This document shows positions 58,218 through 64,000 of a stretch of DNA of 64,000 nucleotides, in pieces. Position 1 is the stretch's first letter. Each line of letters begins with the position of its first letter. The translations under genes were made by a program, and so were the position numbers. The stretch comes from a candidate division WOR-3 bacterium (GTDB lineage Bacteria > Hydrothermota > Hydrothermia > Hydrothermales > JAJRUZ01), in assembly GCA_039804025.1 (NCBI GenBank), contig JBDRZP010000001.1, forward strand, positions 62,001-126,000, written 5' to 3'. The notes beneath the pieces are model-generated. The model had not been told where the DNA came from and searched no databases. It saw only the letters and a program-made list of their open reading frames with translations.

Positions 58218-58496
58218 TTGAAAACATACAGACCTGAAAGAGTTTCAAAAGAAATTATGAGAGTCCTGAATGAAGTAATAAGGAACGATATAAATGATCC
58301 AAGATTATTAAATTTAGTAATTCTTGATGTAGAGATATCGAGTGATTTAAAGAGAGCGAAAATCTTTTATACCCAGTTAAAGGAAGAAGAAAAAATAGAT
58401 ATGATCATTGAAAAAGCAAAAAATTTTATTAGAAAAAAAATTGCAGAAAAAATAGAACTTAAATTTATGCCAGAAATTTTTTTTATAAGGAGGTAA
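58218..58496 (+). CDS. rbfA: 30S ribosome-binding factor RbfA, C-terminally short
   Basis: 92 residues from TTG 58218; RbfA is usually 110-130. The KH-fold core is complete up to the last strand: YRPERVSKEIMRVLNEVIRNDINDPRL, ILDVEISSDLKRAKIFYTQL, FIRKKIAEKIELKFMPEIFF. It stops after IRR, lacking the usual D-x-S-x-x-x-x-x-I-x-x-L tail helix. The last three codons, AGG AGG TAA, also form the ribosome site (AAGGAGGT) of truB. It binds the 16S 5' helix in 30S maturation. Confidence 0.88.
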   Translation: MKTYRPERVSKEIMRVLNEVIRNDINDPRLLNLVILDVEISSDLKRAKIFYTQLKEEEKIDMIIEKAKNFIRKKIAEKIELKFMPEIFFIRR

Positions 58497-58503
58497 AGAT
58501 TAT

Positions 58504-59415
58504 ATGAGTGAAAAAATTAACGGGTTTCTCAACATAAAAAAACCGAGGGGCTGGACAACTTATGATTGTGTCAGACATGTAAAAAAAACTTTAAACGTTG
58601 AAAAAGTAGGTCATGCCGGAAATCTTGACCCTCATGCTACTGGTGTTGTTGTTATAGGAATAGGAAAAGCTACAAAACTTTTACCCTATGTAATGGAACT
58701 CGAAAAAGTATACATTGCTGATGTAAAACTGGGAATTTTAACAGACACATGGGATATTACAGGAGAAGTTATACAACGTAAAGAAATTCCTGAATTTTCA
58801 AAGGAGAAATTGGAAAAAATAATAAAGGAATTTGAAGGAGAAATAGAGCAAGTGCCCCCACCCTACTCCGCAGTCAGAAAAGGCGGAAAAAGATTATATG
58901 AACTTGCAAGACAAGGTATACTTGTTACGCCTAAATCAAAAAAGGTATTTATTAAGCAGATAAATCTTCTTGATATAAGGAAAAACGGGTTTACAATGAG
59001 GGTAACTTGTTCAAAGGGAACATACATAAGAGCTTTAGCAAAGGATATAGCCGAGAAACTTGGAACCCTTGGTGTTATTGAAAACCTCTTAAGAGAAAGA
59101 GTTGGGCACTTTTATATAAAGGAATCAATTGATCCAAACAATGACCTCATACAGAATTTGAAACCCCTTGAGTATGGTGTTCTTCATTTTGGTGAAGTTT
59201 CTCTAAAAAATGAAGCTGTTTCAAACTTTGAAAAGGGTGTTCCTGTTCCTTTCAGCAGTTTTATAAGATTTTCTGCCAATTTAAAAAGATTTTCTTTTGT
59301 TAGAGTTTACGATGAAAATAAAAACTTTATAGGGATAGGACAGATAGATGTTGATTTTCTCAATCCAAGAAAAGTTTTTTCTAAAATTGAAGAAATTGAA
59401 AATTCAGAAGATTGA
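58504..59415 (+). CDS. truB: tRNA pseudouridine-55 synthase TruB
   Basis: 303 residues from ATG 58504 with a strong AAGGAGGT upstream. Catalytic Asp is in GHAGNLDPHATGVVVIGIGKATKLL; other motifs KPRGWTTYDCVRHV, PPPYSAVRKGGKRLYELARQG and CSKGTYIRALAKDIAEKLG are standard. A C-terminal PUA-like domain follows. TruB isomerises U55 in the tRNA T-loop by recognising the isolated T-arm with GUUCNANNC. That same motif lies in six mRNA leaders of this window, including rpsO, two genes downstream, so TruB is the obvious candidate to bind them. Confidence 0.96.
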   Translation: MSEKINGFLNIKKPRGWTTYDCVRHVKKTLNVEKVGHAGNLDPHATGVVVIGIGKATKLLPYVMELEKVYIADVKLGILTDTWDITGEVIQRKEIPEFSKEKLEKIIKEFEGEIEQVPPPYSAVRKGGKRLYELARQGILVTPKSKKVFIKQINLLDIRKNGFTMRVTCSKGTYIRALAKDIAEKLGTLGVIENLLRERVGHFYIKESIDPNNDLIQNLKPLEYGVLHFGEVSLKNEAVSNFEKGVPVPFSSFIRFSANLKRFSFVRVYDENKNFIGIGQIDVDFLNPRKVFSKIEEIENSED

Positions 59416-60352
59416 ATTCCCTTATTTTCCTTCAGTAGAAAAACCCCCAGTTTTAATACCTGGAAACTTTGATGGTGTTCACAGAGGTCATAGAATTCTA
59501 ATTGAAGAAGGCAGAAGAATTTCAAAAATTCTTAAAACTAACTTAGTAGTTTTGTTTTTTGAACCCCACCCTTATTTGTTCTTTCATAAAAACAGAAATA
59601 ATTTCCTTTTGACCACACTTGAAGAAAAAATTGAAATCTTAAAAAGTTTGAAAGTAAATGAGGTCTGGATTTTAAATTTTGATGAAAAACTTGCTGAGAC
59701 TTCACCTGAAATTTTTGCAGATAAACTTCTTAATTTAGAAATTTCAAGACTTATTCTTGGACCAGATCATACTTTTGGGAAAGATAAAAAAGGTAACATA
59801 TTTACAATGGTAGAAATAGCGAGAGAAAAAGGTAAAGTTTTAACTATTTTTCCCTTTATAACTTACAAAAACAGAAAAATTTCAAGCACGAGAATAAGAG
59901 AACTTATAGAAAAGGGAGAAATAGAGGAAGCAAATACTTTACTCGGATACAACTTTTTCATAAATGGAACAAAAATTAAAGGTTCTGGTAGGGGTAAAAA
60001 ACTTGGGTTTCCTACCATAAATTTAAAAATATCAGAATTAAAGATAAAACCTAAAGAAGGGGTTTATATTGTTGAAACTGAAATAAAAAACAAAACCTAT
60101 CAGGGTTTACTTTACTATGGTTCAAGACCAACTTTCAATGAAAAAGAAAAAGTTTTCGAAGTATATCTTTTTAACTTTAATGGTGAGTTTAAGAACAAAA
60201 ATTTAAAGGTAAAATTTCACAAATTTATTAGAAATGACATGAAGTTTGATAGTGTTGAAGAACTAAAAAAACAAATTGAAAAAGATATAAATATAGGATA
60301 TACTTATTTTTTAAAAAAGGGTTCAAATCCCAATGAAAAAAATTTAGAATAA
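59387..60352 (+). CDS. ribF: Bifunctional riboflavin kinase/FAD synthetase RibF
   Basis: About 321 residues from TTG 59387 (TTG 59396 is equally possible; an upstream frame to 59348 only overlaps truB). The adenylyltransferase domain has PGNFDGVHRGHRILI and LILGPDHTFGKDKKGN and ISSTRIRELIEKGEI; the flavokinase domain has GRGKKLGFPTINL and GVYIVETEI. It converts riboflavin to FMN and FAD in the cytoplasm. The last codons (KKGSNPNEKNLE) contain the T-arm-like hairpin of rpsO. Overlaps truB by ~29 bp; ends 1 bp before rpsO. Confidence 0.92.
   Translation: MKKLKIQKIEFPYFPSVEKPPVLIPGNFDGVHRGHRILIEEGRRISKILKTNLVVLFFEPHPYLFFHKNRNNFLLTTLEEKIEILKSLKVNEVWILNFDEKLAETSPEIFADKLLNLEISRLILGPDHTFGKDKKGNIFTMVEIAREKGKVLTIFPFITYKNRKISSTRIRELIEKGEIEEANTLLGYNFFINGTKIKGSGRGKKLGFPTINLKISELKIKPKEGVYIVETEIKNKTYQGLLYYGSRPTFNEKEKVFEVYLFNFNGEFKNKNLKVKFHKFIRNDMKFDSVEELKKQIEKDINIGYTYFLKKGSNPNEKNLE
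60319..60331 (+). promoter_or_regulatory. T-arm-like leader hairpin of rpsO, inside the ribF 3' end
   Basis: GGG-TTCAAAT-CCC, loop UUCAAAU, GUUCNANNC match, 22 nt before ATG 60354. A possible -10 TATACT lies at 60299-60304. The element is translated as part of RibF yet keeps stem and loop, suggesting selection on the RNA. No Shine-Dalgarno sequence precedes rpsO. Confidence 0.55.
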
Positions 60353-60353
60353 T

Positions 60354-60620
60354 ATGTTGACAAAAGAGGATAAATTAAGAATAATAGAAAAATTTAGAAT
60401 AAATGAAAAAGACACAGGAAGTGCACCGGTTCAGATTGCTCTAATTACGGAAAGAATAAACTATCTTACAGAACATTTAAAGAAGCATAAAAAAGATGTT
60501 CATACAAGATACGGTCTTCTTAAACTTGTAGGAAAAAGAAAAAGACTTCTAAACTATCTGAAAAGAGAGGACTATAAACTCTACCAAAAAGTTATAAACG
60601 AACTTTCCATTAGAGGATAA
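60354..60620 (+). CDS. rpsO: 30S ribosomal protein S15
   Basis: 88 residues, full length. IIEKFRINEKDTGSAPVQIALITERINYLTEHLKKHKKDVHTRYGLL and GKRKRLLNYLKRED are the S15 signatures. It binds the 16S central domain and often autoregulates its own leader RNA; here the leader has only the T-arm-like hairpin. The rpsO-pnp order is the classical one, with pnp starting 1 bp after the stop. Confidence 0.97.
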   Translation: MLTKEDKLRIIEKFRINEKDTGSAPVQIALITERINYLTEHLKKHKKDVHTRYGLLKLVGKRKRLLNYLKREDYKLYQKVINELSIRG

Positions 60621-60621
60621 A

Positions 60622-62727
60622 TTGAAAACTTATACTTTAAAATTAGGGGATTCTGAGCTAATAATAGAAATAAAAGATATAGCAAGACAGAGTCAGGGAT
60701 CTGTTTTAGTGAAGATCGGAGAAACTGTAGTTTTAACAACAGCAGTTTCTTCACCTTCAAAAGAAAAAACTGATTTTTTGCCTCTTTTAGTTGAATACAG
60801 AGAACAAACTTTTGCTGCAGGAAAAATTCCAGGAGGTTTCATAAAAAGAGAAGGTAGGCCGAGAGATAAAGAAATAATATACGGAAGAGCTATAGATAGA
60901 AGTATAAGACCACATTTTCCTTCTGATTTTACAGATGAAGTAGAAATTGTGTCTTTCTTATTGTCCTATGATATGGAACAGGAAGGTGATTTACTTGGTA
61001 TAATCGGAGCATCCTGTGCTCTTTCAATTTCTGATATACCTTTCAATGGACCCATAGGTGCTGTAAGAGTTGGAAGGATAAATGGAAAATTAAAGATAAA
61101 CCCTAAGAGGTCAGAACTTGAATTTAGTGATTTCAACCTTCTACTTGCAGGTAAAAAAGAGGGAATATGTATGATAGAATTCCAAGGAAATGAGATAAAG
61201 GAGGAGGATATAGTTGAAGCGTATAAATTTGCACAACCGTATATAGAAGAGTTAATTGAATTACAGGAAAAAATTCAAAAGGAAATAGGAAAGGAAAAAT
61301 ACGATTACAAAAAAATCGAAATTGATAAAGAAATTATTGAAAGAATAAATAATTACAGAGATGAATTAAGGAAAAAACTATTTATTCAGGAAAAGGTATT
61401 AAGAACAAAGGCTTTAGATGAGCTTAGAGAGAAAATAAAAAACGAAGTATTAAAGGACTTTCCGGATAAATTAGTAGAAATCAATATAGCTCTTAATAAT
61501 CTTGAAAAGGAAATAGTTAGAGAAAGAACAGTAAAAGAAAAAATAAGAATGGATGGAAGATCTTTAAATGAAATAAGACCTATATGGTGTGAAATTTCAG
61601 TTTTACCAAGAACTCATGGTTCAGCTATTTTTACAAGAGGAGAAACACAGGCTTTATGTGTAACAACTCTTGGAACAAAGGAAGATGCTCAGAAACTCGG
61701 TGAACTTGAAGGAGAAGAAGTGAAAAGGTTTATGCTTCACTATATGTTTCCTGGATTCTCTACAGGCGAAGTTGCTCCTTTAAAAGGTCCCTCAAGAAGA
61801 GAAATAGGTCATGGTAGTCTTGCTGAAAAAGCAATTGAACCACTAATTCCACCTGAAGAAAAGTTTCCCTATACAATTAGAGTTGTGTCTTTAATTCTTG
61901 AGTCAAATGGTTCCACTTCAATGGCTTCTGTATGTGGTGCTTCTCTTTCCCTTATGGATGCTGGTATACCTATAAAATCTGCCTGTGCCGGTATTTCAAT
62001 TGGATGGATGGATTACGATGGTGAAGATGTTCTTCTAACAGATATAATAGGTTCAGAAGATCATTTCGGAAATATGGATTTTAAAGTGGCAGGCACAGAT
62101 AAAGGTGTTACTGCAATTCAACTTGATATTAAAAAACCTTACTTACCCTTATCAATTTTTGAAAAAGCACTATTTGAAGCAAAAAAAGCAAGGGAGTTTA
62201 TTTTACAGACAATGTCAAGAACAATAAACAAGCCAAGGAGTTCAATTTCAAAATATGCTCCTAAAGTAAGAGCCTTTTTAATCCCAAAAGAAAAAATAGG
62301 AGAAGTTATAGGTCCAAGTGGAAGGGTAATAAAAAGAATAATCGAAAAAACAAATGTAAAAATTGATATTGATGATACAAAGGGAGAAGTTTTTATATAT
62401 GGAGAAAATAGTGAAAATGTGGAAGAAGCACAAAAATTGATTGAAGAGATTGTTCAGGATATTGAAATTGGAAGAAATTACAAGGGAAAAGTAACAAGGG
62501 TTGAAAATTTCGGTGTATTTGTTGAGATACTTCCAGGGAAAATAGGTCTTGTTCATGTATCGGAATGGGCTCAATACAGGATTAAAGATTTGAATAAAGA
62601 AGTTAAACCTGGAGATGAAGTAATTGTTAAAGTAATAGGAATTGATGAACTTGGAAGAATCAGATTATCAAGAAAAAGAGCTTTAGAAGAAAATAGAAAA
62701 AAAGAAAATCTAAAAATTACCGAATAA
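60622..62727 (+). CDS. pnp: Polyribonucleotide nucleotidyltransferase (PNPase)
   Basis: 701 residues from TTG 60622. Two RNase PH-like domains (first: FAAGKIPGGFIKREGRPRDKEII; second: RTHGSAIFTRGETQALCVTTLG and the catalytic DIIGSEDHFGNMDFKVAGTD), an intervening helical domain, then KH (KIGEVIGPSGRVIKRIIEKT, ~560) and S1 (GKVTRVENFGVFVEILPGK, ~622). It degrades RNA 3'-5' phosphorolytically. Lacks the degradosome-binding tail. Its end lies 3 bp before the leader element of the next gene. Confidence 0.97.
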   Translation: MKTYTLKLGDSELIIEIKDIARQSQGSVLVKIGETVVLTTAVSSPSKEKTDFLPLLVEYREQTFAAGKIPGGFIKREGRPRDKEIIYGRAIDRSIRPHFPSDFTDEVEIVSFLLSYDMEQEGDLLGIIGASCALSISDIPFNGPIGAVRVGRINGKLKINPKRSELEFSDFNLLLAGKKEGICMIEFQGNEIKEEDIVEAYKFAQPYIEELIELQEKIQKEIGKEKYDYKKIEIDKEIIERINNYRDELRKKLFIQEKVLRTKALDELREKIKNEVLKDFPDKLVEINIALNNLEKEIVRERTVKEKIRMDGRSLNEIRPIWCEISVLPRTHGSAIFTRGETQALCVTTLGTKEDAQKLGELEGEEVKRFMLHYMFPGFSTGEVAPLKGPSRREIGHGSLAEKAIEPLIPPEEKFPYTIRVVSLILESNGSTSMASVCGASLSLMDAGIPIKSACAGISIGWMDYDGEDVLLTDIIGSEDHFGNMDFKVAGTDKGVTAIQLDIKKPYLPLSIFEKALFEAKKAREFILQTMSRTINKPRSSISKYAPKVRAFLIPKEKIGEVIGPSGRVIKRIIEKTNVKIDIDDTKGEVFIYGENSENVEEAQKLIEEIVQDIEIGRNYKGKVTRVENFGVFVEILPGKIGLVHVSEWAQYRIKDLNKEVKPGDEVIVKVIGIDELGRIRLSRKRALEENRKKENLKITE

Positions 62728-62730
62728 TAT

Positions 62731-62745
62731 AAGGTTCGATTCCTT
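62731..62745 (+). promoter_or_regulatory. T-arm-like leader hairpin of the acyl-CoA dehydrogenase gene
   Basis: AAGG-TTCGATT-CCTT, 4-bp stem, loop UUCGAUU (the closest to a true tRNA T-loop), 23 nt before ATG 62769. The spacer is a pyrimidine/A run (TTTCTTTTTTTAAATT) with no Shine-Dalgarno sequence. A -10 is not obvious upstream; the element starts 3 bp after the pnp stop. Confidence 0.58.
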
Positions 62746-62768
62746 TTTCTTTTTTTAAATTTTTTAAA

Positions 62769-63953
62769 ATGTCAGATTCTAAAATTTTTGAATTAAAAAA
62801 TTTCTTTGACTTGGACGATTATTTGAAAGAAGAAGAAAAATTAATAAGAAATACTGTAAGAGATTTTGTTGAGAAAGAAATATTGCCTTATATAGGTGAA
62901 TGGTGGTTAAAAGGAGAATTTCCCAAACATCTTATACCACAGATGGCTGAACTTGGCCTTTTTGGACCAACCATACCAGAGGAATATGGAGGTGCCGGTC
63001 TTGGTTATGTAGCTTACGGGTTAATGATGCAGGAACTCGAATACGGTGATTCAGGAATAAGAAGTTTCTGTTCAGTTCAATCTTCCCTTGCTATGTATTC
63101 CATATTTACCTTTGGATCCGAAGAGCAAAAGAAAAAATACTTACCTCTTATGGCTAAAGGAAAACTTATAGGAAGTTTTGGTCTTACAGAACCGAATGCT
63201 GGAAGTGATCCTGCCTCAATGGAAACAAGATGTAGAAAAGATGGAAATACATGGGTAATAAACGGGAGAAAAATGTGGATAACAAATGGAACAATGTGCG
63301 ACCTCTCCATTATTTGGGCAAAAGATGAAAATGAAAAAGTTCAGGGTTTTATTGTGGAAAAGGGAACAAAAGGTTTTACCTCAAGGGAAATTAAAACCAA
63401 AATATCTTTGAGAGCCTCTGATACTTCAGAACTGATACTTGATGAGGTAAGAATTCCAGAATCGCAGAGACTTCCAAACACAGAGGGACTAAAATCTGCT
63501 TTAATGCCTTTAAATGAAGCAAGGTATGGAATAACCTGGGGATGTGTTGGTGCTGCCTGGGCATGCTTTGAAGAAGCCTATAAACACGCTCTTGTAAGGG
63601 AACAATTTAAAAAACCCATTGCTTCATTCCAAATCACTCAGAAGAAACTTGTTGATATGTTTGAAAAAATATGGAAAGCACAACTTTTATGTTTGCATCT
63701 CGGAAGAATGAAGGAAAAGGGAAAAGCAAGATATATTCATGTATCCCTTGTTAAGAGAAATAATACAAGGGTTGCTCTTGAAGTAGCAAGAGAAGCAAGA
63801 ACAATTCTCGGTGCTTACGGTATAACAACAGAGTATAATTCACTGAGACACGCAAACAACATGGAAAGCGTTCATACATATGAAGGAACCTATGAAATTC
63901 ATACTTTAATTGTTGGAAGATACTTAACAGATATAGATGCTATAGATAGATAA
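62769..63953 (+). CDS. Acyl-CoA dehydrogenase, glutaryl-CoA dehydrogenase-like
   Basis: 394 residues. FAD-binding GSFGLTEPNAGSDPASMETR and WVINGRKMWITNGTMCDL; helix region LREQFKKPIASFQITQKKLVDM; C-terminal ILGAYGITTEYNSLRHANNMESVHTYEGTYEIHTLIVGR (motif split for length), where the Glu in TYEGT (~372) is the catalytic base and YEIH-x-LIxGR is the glutaryl-CoA dehydrogenase pattern. It oxidises acyl-CoA, passing electrons to ETF; whether it decarboxylates glutaryl-CoA cannot be decided here. Same leader hairpin class as the enoyl-CoA hydratase at 30278-31057, its likely pathway partner. Confidence 0.9.
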   Translation: MSDSKIFELKNFFDLDDYLKEEEKLIRNTVRDFVEKEILPYIGEWWLKGEFPKHLIPQMAELGLFGPTIPEEYGGAGLGYVAYGLMMQELEYGDSGIRSFCSVQSSLAMYSIFTFGSEEQKKKYLPLMAKGKLIGSFGLTEPNAGSDPASMETRCRKDGNTWVINGRKMWITNGTMCDLSIIWAKDENEKVQGFIVEKGTKGFTSREIKTKISLRASDTSELILDEVRIPESQRLPNTEGLKSALMPLNEARYGITWGCVGAAWACFEEAYKHALVREQFKKPIASFQITQKKLVDMFEKIWKAQLLCLHLGRMKEKGKARYIHVSLVKRNNTRVALEVAREARTILGAYGITTEYNSLRHANNMESVHTYEGTYEIHTLIVGRYLTDIDAIDR

Positions 63954-63957
63954 AATT

Positions 63958-64000
63958 TTATTCTTTAATCTTCTGTATTATCTTTTCACTCTCTGCCTTA
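63958..64000 (-). CDS. C-terminal end of a convergent gene (partial)
   Basis: Reading the minus strand from the right edge, a frame encoding KAESEKIIQKIKE ends at TAA 63960-63958. The Lys/Glu-rich helix is in the style of this organism's proteins, and the stop lies 4 bp from the convergent acyl-CoA dehydrogenase stop, as at other tail-to-tail junctions here. Too short to identify. Confidence 0.35.
   Translation of the reverse strand, partial: KAESEKIIQKIKE

Noticed and set aside
60120-60128. GTTCAAGAC inside ribF, another match to GUUCNANNC with a 2-3-bp stem
   Set aside because: Deep inside coding sequence, not near any start codon; taken as background for the T-arm motif.

Overview
The window is strongly A+T-rich and almost wall-to-wall coding, in long runs of genes that overlap by 4 to 60 bp or abut. 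It comes from a Gram-negative (two-membrane) bacterium. The evidence is an OmpA-type peptidoglycan-binding protein, a TonB-dependent-receptor-like outer-membrane barrel, MlaE/MlaF lipid-transport genes, and a C-terminal domain that looks like a type IX (Por) secretion sorting signal. The proteins are very rich in Lys, Glu and Ile and poor in Gln, which suggests, but does not prove, a thermophile. The combination resembles uncultivated phyla near the Fibrobacteres-Chlorobi-Bacteroidetes side of the tree (for example WOR-3/Stahlbacteria or Hydrothermae); this placement is a guess from gene style, not a search result. I found no tRNA, rRNA, CRISPR array, IS element or phage gene.

Layout. 1-9994 (+): end of a surface protein, sugar epimerase, dnaB, mlaE-mlaF, hpf-hprK, a lytic transglycosylase, a lipoprotein, tsaB-rimI. 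9994-15525 (-): OmpA-like protein, a heterodimeric ABC exporter pair, DUF92 membrane protein. 15547-18159 (+): SagB-type nitroreductase, radical SAM protein, PQQ-type sugar dehydrogenase. 18174-26387: flavin reductase (-), then a + operon (small exported DUF4476-like protein, rmlA, 999-aa membrane coiled-coil protein, AMMECR1 protein, CBS-epimerase fusion) facing a DegT aminotransferase (-). 26411-28053 (+): ZIP transporter and a lipoprotein. 28100-31057 (-): enoyl-CoA hydratase, transglutaminase-like protein, ABC ATPase. 31114-35745 (-): outer-membrane receptor, small barrel, tRNA nucleotidyltransferase. 35920-52347 (+): complete division and cell-wall (dcw) cluster, mraZ-rsmH-ftsL-ftsI-murE-murF-mraY-murD-ftsW-murG-murC-murB-ftsQ-ftsA-ftsZ, plus a glycosyltransferase. 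52365-62727 (+): proS-rimP-nusA-infB-DUF503-rbfA-truB-ribF-rpsO-pnp. 62769-63953 (+): an acyl-CoA dehydrogenase, then the tail of a convergent gene.

The most interesting signals are in the short gaps. (1) Six genes (hpf, the 27232 lipoprotein, the 31057 enoyl-CoA hydratase, ftsZ, rpsO, the 62769 acyl-CoA dehydrogenase) carry, 18-23 nt before their start codon and always in the sense orientation, a small hairpin with a 7-nt loop UUCNANN. It is a mimic of the tRNA T-arm and matches GUUCNANNC, the TruB/Pus4 recognition motif. Where a -10 box can be seen it sits so that the hairpin is at or near the 5' end of the mRNA, and five of the six lack a Shine-Dalgarno sequence. I know of no described element of this kind. 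(2) Six other operon-leading genes have a -10 hexamer exactly six nt before the start codon, so their mRNAs should be leaderless; in two divergent gaps of 21-23 bp the -10 lies in a perfect palindrome usable in both directions. (3) The dcw promoter is an ideal TTGACA-17-TATAAT with three tandem 10-bp MraZ-type repeats running into the mraZ start codon, and two DnaA-box-like sequences just upstream.

Functionally the window is mostly core cell biology: envelope assembly and division (dcw, slt, OmpA, mla), translation and RNA metabolism (nusA-pnp operon, proS, cca, tsaB, rimI, hpf), and sugar-nucleotide chemistry for surface glycans (galE-like, rmlA, CBS-epimerase, DegT aminotransferase, GT4).
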